A stretch of 64,000 bases of DNA from Blastococcus carthaginiensis (GTDB lineage Bacteria > Actinomycetota > Actinomycetes > Mycobacteriales > Geodermatophilaceae): contig NZ_JASNFN010000025.1 in NCBI RefSeq assembly GCF_030731085.1, positions 1 through 64,000 of the forward strand. Direction: 5' to 3'. How positions within the stretch are numbered: the first letter of the stretch is position 1; each line of letters opens with the position of its first letter. The translations under genes were made by a program, and so were the position numbers. The notes below the pieces were generated by a model. That model was not told where the DNA came from. It worked only from the letters and a program-made list of their open reading frames with translations, and searched no databases. Positions 50,003 through 59,137 of this stretch are shown here, in pieces.

Positions 50003-52153
50003 ATGCGCTGGACGAACCTGCCCTCGTGGGTGGTTCCCTCGAACACGGGCATCCGCACCAAGGTGGTAGCGCTGGCCGTCGCCAGCGTCGCCGTCACCGG
50101 CGTGGCCATGGGCGGTGTCAGCGCCTGGCAGAGCAGCCGCTTCGCCGACGACGCCGCGCGGGACATGGACGCCCTCGTCGAGGAGAACATCAGCCGCGCC
50201 GCCCGGGGCGCCTACGACCTCGTCGCCACCCAGGGCGCGTCGACGGCGATGAAGGTCGACTACGACCTCAACGCGGCGCGGTACGTGCTGCAGCAGTCCG
50301 GGAGCTTCGCCATCGACGGCTCCGGCCGCAACCCGGTCACCTGGGACGCCAAGAACCAGATGAACGGCCAGGTCACCCCGGTGGCCCTGCCCCGCGTGCT
50401 GGTCGGCGGCGAGTGGCTGGGCCAGAACACCGACATGGCCGTCCGGACCCCGGTGGTCGACGACATCATGTCGATGGTCGGCGCCACCGTGACGCTCTTC
50501 CAGAAGACGCCCGAGGGCAACTTCCTGCGCGTCGCGACGAACGTGCAGGCCGCCTCCGGTTCCCGCGCCATCGGCACCTACATCCCGGCCGTCAACCCCG
50601 ACGGGAAGCCCAACCCGGTCGCCGCCGCGGTGAGCAGCGGTCAGACCTACCGCGGCAACGCGTTCGTCGTCGACTCGTGGCTGGTCTCGGCCTACGAGCC
50701 GATCCTCGGCCCCGCCGGTGACGTGGTCGGCGTCCTCTACGTCGGGGTGAAGCAGACGAACCTGCCCGCTCTGCGCCAGGGCCTCGAGTCCACGACCATC
50801 GGCGAGAACGGCCACATCGAGGTCTACGGCGGCACGGGCGATCGCGCCGGCACCGTCCTGGTGAGCCCGGACGGGGCGCAGGACGGCGAGCAGCTGATCG
50901 ACGCCACGGACGCCGAGGGCACTCCCTACGTGCAGCAGATCGTCGACGCCGCCCTCCCGCTGCAGGACGGGGAGCAGGCGACGGTGCGGTACGTCGACCC
51001 CGAGGAGGGCCCGACGACGGCCCGCGTCTCCTACTACGCGCCGTGGGACTGGGTGATCACCGCCGTCACCCGCGACGCCGACTTCGCCGGTGCCACGGAC
51101 GCGCTGGCCGAGGGCCGCACGTCGATGGTCTGGGCGATGGTGCTCGCCGCGCTCGCGATCGCCGTCGTGGGCGGGCTGATCGCGCTGTGGGTCGGCCGCC
51201 GGCTCACCCAGCCGCTGACGCGCCTGCGCGACCGCATGGCCGAGATCGCCGACGGGGAGGGCGACCTGACCCAGCGGATGGACGACTCCCGCGACGACGA
51301 GGTCGGGCAGCTCTCCGGCGCGTTCAACCGGTTCGTCGACAAGGTGGCCGGCACGGTGCGCGACATCCACCGCTGCGCCCAGGAGGTCGCGTCGTCCGCC
51401 GCCGGGGTGTCGGCCGTGGCCGACGGGCTGGCGCACCGCGCCTCCCGCAGCCGCGACCAGGCCCAGGGGGCGCACGGCGTCGCGTCGGAGATCAGCAGCA
51501 GCGTCTCGTCGGCCGCCGCCGGCGCCGAGGAGATGGGGGCCTCGATCACCGAGATCGCCCGCAGCGCCGCCGAGGCGGCGGAGGTCGGCCGTCAGGCGGC
51601 CTCGCTCGCGGAGGCGACCGAGACGACGATCGCCGCGCTCGGGGCGAGCTCCGCGGAGATCGGCGACGTCGTGAAGGTCATCTCCGGCGTGGCCGAGCAG
51701 ACCAACCTGCTCGCGCTCAACGCCACCATCGAGGCGGCCCGCGCCGGCGATGCGGGCAAGGGCTTCGCCGTCGTCGCCAACGAGGTCAAGGACCTCGCCC
51801 AGGAGGCGGCGAAGGCCAGCGAGGAGATCGCCCAGCGGGTCCAGGGCATCCAGTCCGAGACCACGGAGGCGGTCCGGTCCATCTCGCGCATCGCCGAGGT
51901 GGTCCGGGCGATCAACGACCACCAGACGACGATCGCCAGCGCCGTCGAGGAGCAGACGGCGACCACCCGCGAGCTCAGCCGCAGCGTCGCCACCGCCGCG
52001 GAGGGCGCCGGCGCCGTCACCACCACCCTCACCTCGGTGAGCCGGGACGCCGACGACAGCGCCTCGGACGTCGAGCGGGCGCGCTCGGCGGCGCAGGAGC
52101 TCGACGGGCTGTCCCGCGAGCTGAACCGGCTGCTGGGGGCCTTCACGGTCTAG
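50003..52153 (+). CDS. Methyl-accepting chemotaxis protein
   Basis: A 716-residue chemoreceptor. TM1 is about residues 20-40, a large extracytoplasmic Cache-like sensor spans to about 370, and TM2 is about 373-395. HAMP follows (RRLTQPLTRLRDRMAEIADG), then a helical cytoplasmic bundle with the signalling tip EQTNLLALNATIEAARAGDAG. Few cysteines and no CheB/CheR tail motif. No che genes are adjacent. The ligand is unknown. It has its own promoter region upstream (49738-50002), which holds no further gene that I can support. Confidence 0.93.
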   Translation: MRWTNLPSWVVPSNTGIRTKVVALAVASVAVTGVAMGGVSAWQSSRFADDAARDMDALVEENISRAARGAYDLVATQGASTAMKVDYDLNAARYVLQQSGSFAIDGSGRNPVTWDAKNQMNGQVTPVALPRVLVGGEWLGQNTDMAVRTPVVDDIMSMVGATVTLFQKTPEGNFLRVATNVQAASGSRAIGTYIPAVNPDGKPNPVAAAVSSGQTYRGNAFVVDSWLVSAYEPILGPAGDVVGVLYVGVKQTNLPALRQGLESTTIGENGHIEVYGGTGDRAGTVLVSPDGAQDGEQLIDATDAEGTPYVQQIVDAALPLQDGEQATVRYVDPEEGPTTARVSYYAPWDWVITAVTRDADFAGATDALAEGRTSMVWAMVLAALAIAVVGGLIALWVGRRLTQPLTRLRDRMAEIADGEGDLTQRMDDSRDDEVGQLSGAFNRFVDKVAGTVRDIHRCAQEVASSAAGVSAVADGLAHRASRSRDQAQGAHGVASEISSSVSSAAAGAEEMGASITEIARSAAEAAEVGRQAASLAEATETTIAALGASSAEIGDVVKVISGVAEQTNLLALNATIEAARAGDAGKGFAVVANEVKDLAQEAAKASEEIAQRVQGIQSETTEAVRSISRIAEVVRAINDHQTTIASAVEEQTATTRELSRSVATAAEGAGAVTTTLTSVSRDADDSASDVERARSAAQELDGLSRELNRLLGAFTV

Positions 52154-52168
52154 CGACCACCGTAGGTA

Positions 52169-52209
52169 CACGAAAGCCCCTCTCCCGTTCCGGGAGGGGG
52201 GCTTTCGTG
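52169..52209. terminator. Bidirectional terminator between chemoreceptor and exonuclease genes
   Basis: CACGAAAGCCCCTCTCCC (52169-52186) pairs with GGGAGGGGGGCTTTCGTG (52192-52209) around a 5-base loop, with a single mismatched or G-U position. Runs of A and T flanking the GC core at the stem base (GAAAG/CTTTC) resemble classical intrinsic terminators. It serves both convergent genes. Confidence 0.85.
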
Positions 52210-52217
52210 CCCACCGG

Positions 52218-52703
52218 TCAGCTGCCGGCGGCCTCGATCGCCTTCCAGCGCGCCAGGTTGAAGCGGGCGTCGACCAGCGCGTCGTGCGTGCCCTGCGGCT
52301 TGGGCGGCAGCGGCGGCTGCCCGCGGTCGTCCCAGCGCTGGCGCAGCTCCCGGGTGAAGCGCGGGATCGGGCGCGGGAGCGCCGGCATCGCGCCCCACAG
52401 CTGGCAGAGCGCCACGTGGTCGTAGGCGGCGATCCACGCCCAGAGCTCGACTTCCTCCCCCGGCGCGGTGAGGAAGGAGAGCAGGTCCTCGCGGATCCGC
52501 TCCCGGCTCCGCCAGGCCCGGTCCGCCGGCGGGGGCAGCTGGTCGAGGACGTTCCGGCGCACCCACGGGATCGCCCGGTCCGGGTCGAACTCCGTGCTGA
52601 CCGCGTAGAACTCCCGGCCGGTTTCGTCCACGACGCCGATGGAGACGAGGTCGATGGTGGTGCCGTCCTCGATGAACTCGGTGTCGTAGAAGAAGCGGCG
52701 CAC
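52218..52703 (-). CDS. DEDD-type 3'-5' exoribonuclease, Rv2179c-like
   Basis: A protein of about 161 residues. VRRFFYDTEFIEDG carries the first DxE pair (Asp7, Glu9 from this start), WAWIAAYDHVALC gives the next Asp, and THDALVDARFN supplies the last His/Asp pair, matching DEDDh exonucleases. It aligns from memory with M. tuberculosis Rv2179c, a 3' exoribonuclease acting on RNA with a 3' overhang. GTG at 52703 is chosen over 52712 by comparison with that homologue. Synteny with aroG supports it. Confidence 0.85.
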   Translation of the reverse strand: MRRFFYDTEFIEDGTTIDLVSIGVVDETGREFYAVSTEFDPDRAIPWVRRNVLDQLPPPADRAWRSRERIREDLLSFLTAPGEEVELWAWIAAYDHVALCQLWGAMPALPRPIPRFTRELRQRWDDRGQPPLPPKPQGTHDALVDARFNLARWKAIEAAGS

Positions 52704-52759
52704 GGCGTCCACCGTAGGCGGCGGCACCCCGGAGGGCCGGTCGACGGCCGGCCCGCCGT

Positions 52760-54046
52760 TCAGAGGTGCGTGGCCGGCGCCCGGTCGCGGTCGCCGTACG
52801 CCTGCTTCGCCACCGCGGCCCGGCGCCAGTCGAGCCACTGCATGACGGGGCCGGCGGCGAGGCCGTGGACGACCACCGAGCCGACGACGACGAGCACCGT
52901 CGTCGCCCAGAGCTGCTCGGCGCCGGGGATGTCGGCCTCGCTGAGCCCGTAGGCCATGTAGTAGAGCGAGCCGATCCCGCGGACGCCGAAGAAGCCGATC
53001 ACCCAGCGCTCCCGGCGACCGGTGGGGCTGCCCCACAACGCCAGGGCGCCGGCGGCCGGCCGGATCACGAGGAGGAGCAGCACCGCGAGCAGGACGTGCT
53101 GCCAGCCGACCTCCGCGAGCACCCCCCGGGCCACCGCCCCGCCCACCAGCAGCAGGACGACGACGGTGAGCAGCCGCTCGAGCTGCTCGACGTGCGCGTG
53201 CAGCACCCGGTGCCGGCCGTGCGCCCGCTCGGCCGCGCGCACGGTGCACGCGCACGCGAAGACGGCGAGGAAGCCGTAGCCCTCGATCAGCTCGGCGACG
53301 CCGTAGGCCAGGAAGATGCCGGTGAGGGCCACGAAGGCCTCCGCGCGCTCGGCCAGGTTGACCCGCTCCGCGACGCGGGAGAAGAACAGGACGCGCAGCA
53401 GCCAGCCGACGGCGATGCCGGCGGTGACGCCGGCGGTGATCCGCCACACCAGGTCGACGGCGACCCACTCGCCCAGCCAGCCGGCCGGCGCGGCCCCGGC
53501 GGCCGCGATCGCGATCGCGGCGTAGGTGAACGGGAAGGCGAGACCGTCGTTGAGCCCGGCCTCGGAGGTGAGGGCGAACCGGGTCTCGTCCTCGCTCTCG
53601 TCGTCGTCGGTGGGCTCGCCCACCTGGACCTCGGTCGCCAGGACCGGGTCGGTCGGTGCCAGCGCCGCCCCCAGGAGGACCGCCGCCGCGGCGCCCAGCC
53701 CCAGCAGCCACCCGCCCAGGAGGGCGACCGCCGCCACGGTGAGGGGCATCGTGACCGCGAGCAGCCGCCAGGTCGACCCCCACCGCCGGAGCCCGATCCG
53801 CCGGTCCAGCGCCAGCCCCGCGCCCATGAGCGAGACGATGACCACCAGCTCGGTCAGGTGCACGGCGGTGGTCCCGTGCCGGATCGGATCCGGCGAGGGC
53901 AGCTCGTCGAACAACGCGAAGGCCGCGATCCCGGCCCCGGTGAAGACCATCGGCATCGACCCCGGCGCCCGGTCGAGCAGCCGGGGCAGCAGCGCCGCCA
54001 GCAGGGTCGCGACGCCCGCGGCCGCGTAGAGGAGCCCTACCTGCAC
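52760..54046 (-). CDS. CPA1-type Na+/H+ (cation/proton) antiporter
   Basis: A 428-residue membrane protein with about 12 helices. The antiporter core shows ALAPTDPVLATEV and TSEAGLNDGLAFPFT (helices 4/5 with Asp residues), and FFGVRGIGSLYY near the end. It exchanges monovalent cations for protons across the cell membrane. An acidic loop (TDDDESEDET) lies mid-protein. Direction is leftward, after the SDR gene; spacing of about 95 bases suggests a separate or loosely linked unit. Confidence 0.9.
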   Translation of the reverse strand: MQVGLLYAAAGVATLLAALLPRLLDRAPGSMPMVFTGAGIAAFALFDELPSPDPIRHGTTAVHLTELVVIVSLMGAGLALDRRIGLRRWGSTWRLLAVTMPLTVAAVALLGGWLLGLGAAAAVLLGAALAPTDPVLATEVQVGEPTDDDESEDETRFALTSEAGLNDGLAFPFTYAAIAIAAAGAAPAGWLGEWVAVDLVWRITAGVTAGIAVGWLLRVLFFSRVAERVNLAERAEAFVALTGIFLAYGVAELIEGYGFLAVFACACTVRAAERAHGRHRVLHAHVEQLERLLTVVVLLLVGGAVARGVLAEVGWQHVLLAVLLLLVIRPAAGALALWGSPTGRRERWVIGFFGVRGIGSLYYMAYGLSEADIPGAEQLWATTVLVVVGSVVVHGLAAGPVMQWLDWRRAAVAKQAYGDRDRAPATHL

Positions 54047-54091
54047 GGCTCAGCGGGGCGGGGGTCTCGTGCGGTCACCGCTCCATCCTCC

Positions 54092-54130
54092 CCGGCACCG
54101 GCAGCGGCACCGGCACCGGCACCGGCAGCC
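54092..54130. repeat. Short tandem repeat GGCACC/GGCAGC
   Basis: Six or so tandem hexamers of the form (CC)GGCACCGGCAGC lie between the antiporter start and the SDR stop. It is non-coding on both strands in the annotation. Such runs are prone to copy-number change; no regulatory role is evident. Confidence 0.7.
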
Positions 54131-54141
54131 CGGCGGCCCGG

Positions 54142-55056
54142 TCAGGCGGCCGGTCCGCCCCTGCGCCGCGCGCCGAGCGAGTGGGTGCCGAACTCGCGGC
54201 CGTCCAGGGCCGCGATGTCCCGCTCCAGCTGCGGCACCCGCTTCGCCGAGACCGCCATCGCCACCTTCTCGGCCACGACGCCGGTGACCAGCTGGCGCAG
54301 CGCGGCCACGGTGCCCACCGAGCGCGGCACGAACACCCGGCGGCGCCGGGACTCCAGGTTCTCCACCAGCGCCTCGGCGCAGGCCTCCACCGACGTGTAC
54401 GCGCCCAGCGGCCCCGGCAGCTGCCGGCGGGTGGCGGCGAAGGTCGGCAGCGCGGCCTCGGTGTCGCGCACCAGGTCGGTGTCGATCCACGTCGGGTGGG
54501 CGCTGGCCACGGTGACGCCCCGGTGCGCGACCTCCAGCCGCAGCGCGTCGCCGAAGCGCTCGACCCCGGCCTTCGACGCGCAGTAGGCGCTCATGCCGGG
54601 GAGGACGGTGAACGCGGCCGCGGAGCTGACCAGCAGCACGTGCCCCCGCCGCTGCGCGATCTCCGGCAGGGCGGCGTGCGCGGTCAGCATCGTCCCGATG
54701 AGGTTGACCTCGATGGTGCGGGCCAGCGCGTGGGCGGAGCTCGTCATCACCGTGGTGAGCGGCGCGATCCCGGCATTGGCGACGACGACGTCCAGCCCGC
54801 CGAAGGTGTCCACCGTCCGCCGCACGGCCGCGGCCAGCGCGTCGGCGTCGGTGACGTCGGCCTCGACCCACAGGTGCTCGGGCCCCAGTTCGTCGGCGAT
54901 CCGCGCCAGCTCCTCCGGCTCCAGGCCGACGAGGGCGACCCGTGCGCCGCGCGCGGCCGCCTTGCGGGCCAGCGCGGCGCCGATGCCCCGCGCGGCGCCG
55001 GTGATCAGGACCGACTTCCCGGCCAGGGGGGTGCGCGTGCGGTGTCCAGACGCCAT
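54142..55056 (-). CDS. Short-chain dehydrogenase/reductase
   Basis: A 304-residue SDR. The NAD(P) motif is TGAARGIG, then NAGIAP, catalytic Ser in LLVSSAAA, and YCASK (Tyr and Lys). The C-terminal extension (VFVPRSVGTVAALRQLVTGVVAEKVA) is like membrane-associated SDRs paired with BVMOs and lipid-type oxidation clusters. ATG at 55056 has GAGGAG upstream. It is divergent from the BVMO gene with two palindromes between, so joint regulation by the TetR protein is likely. Confidence 0.9.
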   Translation of the reverse strand: MASGHRTRTPLAGKSVLITGAARGIGAALARKAAARGARVALVGLEPEELARIADELGPEHLWVEADVTDADALAAAVRRTVDTFGGLDVVVANAGIAPLTTVMTSSAHALARTIEVNLIGTMLTAHAALPEIAQRRGHVLLVSSAAAFTVLPGMSAYCASKAGVERFGDALRLEVAHRGVTVASAHPTWIDTDLVRDTEAALPTFAATRRQLPGPLGAYTSVEACAEALVENLESRRRRVFVPRSVGTVAALRQLVTGVVAEKVAMAVSAKRVPQLERDIAALDGREFGTHSLGARRRGGPAA

Positions 55057-55085
55057 GGGGCTGCTCCTCGGCTCGTCGCGCTCGT

Positions 55086-55102
55086 GTTGAGCACTGCTCA
55101 AC
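55086..55102. promoter_or_regulatory. Palindromic operator between SDR and BVMO genes (site 1)
   Basis: GTTGAGCACTGCTCAAC is a perfect 8-base inverted repeat with a 1-base centre. TTGAGC in it could be the -35 of a rightward promoter whose -10 would be TAGCGT at 55111-55116 (18-base spacer). It is the probable target of the TetR encoded at the end of the rightward operon. Confidence 0.65.
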
Positions 55103-55124
55103 GCCTGTTGTAGCGTGTTGACCG

Positions 55125-55135
55125 TTGCTCAGCAA
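55125..55135. promoter_or_regulatory. Second palindrome upstream of BVMO gene (site 2)
   Basis: TTGCTCAGCAA is a perfect palindrome 23 bases downstream of site 1 and shares the GCTCA core with it (GCTCAAC versus GCTCAGC). It lies just before the AAGGAG of the monooxygenase, so a repressor bound there would block initiation. Confidence 0.5.
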
Positions 55136-55158
55136 GCCGAGGGAAGGAGCCGACCGAG

Positions 55159-56706
55159 GTGACCAGCACGACGCGGACGCACGTCACCACCTCCCCCGGC
55201 GCGGGCGCAGCCGCCCCGCGCGAGGTGCGGGTGGCCGTCATCGGGTCCGGCTTCGCCGGCCTGGCCATGGGGATCACGCTGCGGCAGCGCGGCGAGACCG
55301 ACTTCGTCCTCCTGGAGCGGGCCGACGACGTCGGGGGGACCTGGCGCGACAACACGTACCCGGGCGCCGCGTGCGACGTGCAGTCGCACCTGTACTCCTA
55401 CTCCTTCGCGCCGAACCCCGACTGGCCGAGGTCGTACTCCGAGCAGCCGGAGATCCAGGCCTACCTGCAGGCCACCGCGGACCGGTACGGCGTGCGGGCG
55501 CACTGCGCCTTCGGGGCCGAGGTGACCGCCGCCCGGTGGGACGACGACGCGCGCCGCTGGCAGGTGCGGACGACGGCCGGCGAGTTCCGGGCCCAGGTGC
55601 TCGTCTCCGCCGCGGGCGCGCTCGCCGACCCGGCCTACCCCGACATCCCGGGCCTGGAGACCTTCGAGGGCACCGTCATGCACTCGGCCCGCTGGGACTC
55701 CTCGCACGACGTCAGCGGCGAGAAGGTCGCCGTCATCGGCACCGGCGCCTCGGCCGTCCAGATCGTGCCGGCCATCCAGCCGCAGGTGGAGAGCATCGCG
55801 GTCTACCAGCGCACCCCCGCCTGGGTGGTCCCCCGCACCGACCACCCGGTGAAGCCGTGGGCCCGCCGGCTCTACCGCCTGGTCCCCGGCCTGCAGCGCG
55901 CCCTCCGCGGCGTGCTCTACGCATCCCGCGAGTTCCTCGTGATCGGCCTGGCCAAGCGGCGGGCGTTCCTGAAGCCCGTCGGCCGGCTGGCGCGGGCCCA
56001 CCTGCACCGGCAGGTCCGGGACCCGAGGCTCCGCGCGGCGCTGACACCGGACTACACCATCGGCTGCAAGCGGATCCTCATCAGCAACGACTGGTTCCCC
56101 GCCGTATCCGCCCCCAACGCCGAACTCGTGACCGCCGGCATCGCCGAGATCCGGCCGCGCTCGATCGTCACCCGGGACGGCGTCGAGCGGCCCACCGACA
56201 CCCTGGTGCTGGCCACCGGCTTCCACGTGACCGACCTGCCGATCGCCGAGCGGATCCGCGGCCGCGACGGCCGGTCCCTCGCCGAGGTGTGGGCCGACGG
56301 CATGGTGAGCAACCGGAGCACCACCGTCGCCGGCTTCCCCAACCTGTTCCTGCTGGTCGGCCCCAACGTCGGCGTCGGGCACACGTCGATGGTCTACATG
56401 ATCGAGTCGCAGGTGGCCTACGTCGACGACGCGCTGCGCACCATGGACGCCGAGGGCCTCGCCGTCCTGGAGACCACCCCGCAGGCCCAGGAGGCCTACC
56501 GCGCCCTCATCGCCCGCAAGTCCCGGGGCACCGTGTGGCTCGGCGGCGGCTGCGCCAGCTGGTACCTCGACGAGCACGGCCACAACACGACGCTGTGGCC
56601 GGACTTCACCTTCCGGTTCCGGAAGCTCACCCGTGCCCTGGACCGGGAGAACTACGTCGGGATCCCGGCCGGGGCGCCGGTCCGCGAGCAGGAGGAGGCG
56701 GCGTGA
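55159..56706 (+). CDS. Baeyer-Villiger-type flavin monooxygenase
   Basis: A 515-residue FAD/NADPH oxygenase. FAD motif VIGSGFAGLAMG, the BVMO fingerprint FEGTVMHSARW (FxGxxxHxxxW), and the NADPH motif GTGASAVQI are present. YPGAACDVQSHLYSYSF is also characteristic. It converts ketones to esters or lactones. A hydrolase follows, which could cleave the product, and an SDR lies divergent, which could produce the ketone. The GTG start is preceded by AAGGAG. The substrate is unknown. Confidence 0.92.
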   Translation: MTSTTRTHVTTSPGAGAAAPREVRVAVIGSGFAGLAMGITLRQRGETDFVLLERADDVGGTWRDNTYPGAACDVQSHLYSYSFAPNPDWPRSYSEQPEIQAYLQATADRYGVRAHCAFGAEVTAARWDDDARRWQVRTTAGEFRAQVLVSAAGALADPAYPDIPGLETFEGTVMHSARWDSSHDVSGEKVAVIGTGASAVQIVPAIQPQVESIAVYQRTPAWVVPRTDHPVKPWARRLYRLVPGLQRALRGVLYASREFLVIGLAKRRAFLKPVGRLARAHLHRQVRDPRLRAALTPDYTIGCKRILISNDWFPAVSAPNAELVTAGIAEIRPRSIVTRDGVERPTDTLVLATGFHVTDLPIAERIRGRDGRSLAEVWADGMVSNRSTTVAGFPNLFLLVGPNVGVGHTSMVYMIESQVAYVDDALRTMDAEGLAVLETTPQAQEAYRALIARKSRGTVWLGGGCASWYLDEHGHNTTLWPDFTFRFRKLTRALDRENYVGIPAGAPVREQEEAA

Positions 56707-57656
56707 CCGGCACGCTGATCCGTACCGTCCGCAGGCGCACCGCGGCGGTTCCCACCACCGACGGCGCGCGGCTGCACGCCACCGTCGAGGGCGCCGAGGA
56801 CGCGCCGGTGACCGTCGTCCTCGCTCACGGGTGGACGCTGTCGCAGGCCGCCTGGGACGACGTCGCCGGGCTGCTGGCCGACCGGGTGGCCGATGGCGCG
56901 CTGCGCCTGGTGCGCTACGACCAGCGCGGCCACGGCCGCTCCACCTGGTCCTCCCCCACCCACCCCGAGTCCGGGCTCAGCATCGACCGGCTCGGCGCCG
57001 ACCTGGCCGACGTGCTCGACCGGCTCGTGCCCACCGGTCCCGTCGTCCTCGGTGGGCACTCGATGGGCGGCATGACCGTCATGTGCCTGTCCGCCGCGCG
57101 GCCCGAGCTGTTCGGTGACCGGGTGCGCGGTGTCGCGCTGGTGTCGACGTCGGCCGGCGACCTGGCCTCCGACCCGCGCTCGGCCGGCGGTCGCATGGCC
57201 CGGATCCGCCCCGGGGTGCTCACCGCGGCCCTGACCGGCGCCGGCCTGCTCGAACGGCTGCGGGGGCTGGTGCCGCCGACCCACCCGCGGCACCGCACGA
57301 TGGTGCGGGAACTGCTCTACGGCGCCGACGCCACCGACGAGATGGTCCTGGAGGGTGCGCGGATCATGCACGCGTCCAGCCTCCGCGCCTTCATCGAGTT
57401 CCTGCCCGCCCTCGGCGACCACGACAAGCGGACGCAGCTCGACGCGCTCACGCGGGTCCCCGTCGAGATCTTCGTCGGCGACAGCGACAAGCTGACGCCG
57501 GAACGGCACAGCGCGCACCTCGCGCACGCGCTGCCCGCGGCCCGCCTCCACCGGGTGGAGCGCACCGGCCACATGCTGCCCCAGGAGCGCCCGGAGCTCG
57601 TCGTCGACGGCGTGCTGCGCCTGGTGGCCGGTGCCACCGGCCGCGACGTCGCGTGA
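56703..57656 (+). CDS. Alpha/beta hydrolase (esterase-like) coupled to BVMO
   Basis: A 317-residue alpha/beta hydrolase. The oxyanion HGWT, nucleophile elbow GGHSMGG, acid in FVGDSDKLTP and catalytic His in GHMLPQERP complete the triad. GTG overlaps the BVMO stop (GTGA), so they are translated together. Esterases downstream of BVMOs typically hydrolyse the ester made, giving acid and alcohol. The substrate is inferred only. Confidence 0.9.
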   Translation: MTGTLIRTVRRRTAAVPTTDGARLHATVEGAEDAPVTVVLAHGWTLSQAAWDDVAGLLADRVADGALRLVRYDQRGHGRSTWSSPTHPESGLSIDRLGADLADVLDRLVPTGPVVLGGHSMGGMTVMCLSAARPELFGDRVRGVALVSTSAGDLASDPRSAGGRMARIRPGVLTAALTGAGLLERLRGLVPPTHPRHRTMVRELLYGADATDEMVLEGARIMHASSLRAFIEFLPALGDHDKRTQLDALTRVPVEIFVGDSDKLTPERHSAHLAHALPAARLHRVERTGHMLPQERPELVVDGVLRLVAGATGRDVA

Positions 57657-57672
57657 CCCGGGACGTCCGGCC

Positions 57673-58269
57673 GTGACCCCGGCCCCGCCCGGACCGGGTC
57701 GTGGCCGGCGGTCGGCGGACGACCGGCGGGCCCAGCTCGTGCAGATCGGCCTCGAGCTGCTGCCCACCACCCCGGTGCAGGAGCTGACCATCGACGAGGT
57801 GGCCCGCCGGGCCGGCATCAGCCGCAGCCTGCTGTTCCACTACTTCCCGAGCAAGCGCGACTACTACGCCGCCGTGACCCGGGCGGCGGCGGAGCTGCTC
57901 TGGACCCACCTGCTGCCCCGGCCGGGTGCACCCGACGAGGGCACGGGCGCCGCCACCGTCGACGGGATGCTGGACCGCTACGTCGGCTGGGTGGAGACCT
58001 TCCGGGAGACCCACCTGGCGTTCGTGCGCGGCGCCGCGGGCGGCGACCCGTGGGTGGCCGAGGTCTACGAGGAGACCCGCCGCCGGCTCGTCGAGGTGGG
58101 GCTGCGCACGCTGGGGCTCCCCGACGACGCCCGGCGCCGCCAGCTCGTGCTGGCGTTCTTCGCCTTCACCGAGGACCTCGTCGCGCAGTGGGTGCTGGAG
58201 CCGACGATGCCCCGCGCCGAGCTGCTCGCTCTGCTCCGCGACGTCCTCGACCGGCTGCTGCCGCGCTAG
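57673..58269 (+). CDS. TetR-family transcriptional regulator
   Basis: A 198-residue regulator. The N-terminal helix-turn-helix is TIDEVARRAGISRSLLFHYFPSKRDYY. The C-terminal helical ligand domain contains MLDRYVGWVETFRETHLAF. GTG at 57673 is preferred; an earlier in-frame start overlaps the hydrolase gene. It is the last gene of the BVMO operon and likely autorepresses it and the SDR gene through the palindromes at 55086 and 55125. Its TAG stop shares a CTAG with the convergent PlsC stop. Confidence 0.9.
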   Translation: MTPAPPGPGRGRRSADDRRAQLVQIGLELLPTTPVQELTIDEVARRAGISRSLLFHYFPSKRDYYAAVTRAAAELLWTHLLPRPGAPDEGTGAATVDGMLDRYVGWVETFRETHLAFVRGAAGGDPWVAEVYEETRRRLVEVGLRTLGLPDDARRRQLVLAFFAFTEDLVAQWVLEPTMPRAELLALLRDVLDRLLPR

Positions 58270-59027
58270 CCGGCGAGCGTCGTCGGCGCGCGGTCGGCGG
58301 CCTCGGTGGCCGGCGGCTGGAGCGTGGCGACGACGTCGTTCGCGCTGGCGCCCGTGGCGTCCATCGACTTCTTCACGGTGGCGCCGTAGACGTCGACGTA
58401 CTCCTGGTCCGAGAGGGTCATGATCTCGTACATGATCTCGTCGGTGATCGACCGCTCGACGAAGCGGTCACCGGCCAGCCCCTCGTAGCGGCTGAAGTCC
58501 AGCGGCTTCCCGACCCTCACCCGCACCTGGGTGAGCTTCCTGCCGAACGGCAACCGCCGGGTGCTGTAGACCATGGCCACCGGGACGACGGGCGCCCCCG
58601 TCTCCAGCGCCATGCGCGCGACACCGATCTTGCCCCGGTAGAGCCGCCCGTCCGGCGAGCGGGTGCCCTCGGGGTAGATGCCCAGCAGCTTCCCGTCGCG
58701 CAGGATCCGGATGCCGGTCCGGATGGCGCCCTCGGCGGCCGAGGCGCTCGACCGGTCGATCGGCACCTGCCCGGCACCGCTGAAGAAGGCCCGCTGGAGG
58801 AACCCCTTCACGCCCGTGCCGGTGAAGTACTCGGCCTTGGCCAGGAAGGTGACCCGCCGCTTGAGCTGCAGCGGCATGAAGATCCAGTCCGCCGCGGACA
58901 GGTGGTTGCTGGCGAGGATGGCGGCGCCCGTCGCGGGCACGTGCTCGATGCCTTCCACCTTCGGGCGGAAGACGGCCCGTGCCGGCGGGCCGATCGCGAC
59001 GAACTTGAGGAACCAGTAGAACAACAC
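58266..59027 (-). CDS. 1-acyl-sn-glycerol-3-phosphate acyltransferase (PlsC-like)
   Basis: A 253-residue membrane-associated acyltransferase. Motif I NHLSAADW is a conserved NHxxxxD, and motif III is YPEGTRSPDG. It acylates lysophosphatidate (phospholipid synthesis) or a similar lipid. It is syntenic with M. tuberculosis Rv2182c. GTG at 59027 follows a GGGAGG that is too close for ideal initiation; TTG three bases later is an alternative. Divergent from the hydrolase gene at 59138. Confidence 0.88.
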   Translation of the reverse strand: MLFYWFLKFVAIGPPARAVFRPKVEGIEHVPATGAAILASNHLSAADWIFMPLQLKRRVTFLAKAEYFTGTGVKGFLQRAFFSGAGQVPIDRSSASAAEGAIRTGIRILRDGKLLGIYPEGTRSPDGRLYRGKIGVARMALETGAPVVPVAMVYSTRRLPFGRKLTQVRVRVGKPLDFSRYEGLAGDRFVERSITDEIMYEIMTLSDQEYVDVYGATVKKSMDATGASANDVVATLQPPATEAADRAPTTLAG

Positions 59028-59137
59028 GCCTCCCTCGGGGACTGCCAGACTAGGGAGCCTGGGGCCGGGATCACAATCCGGGCCCCACCGTGATCCAGCC
59101 GACACCGGCGCGACGCCGGTTGCCCAGGAGGAGCGCC

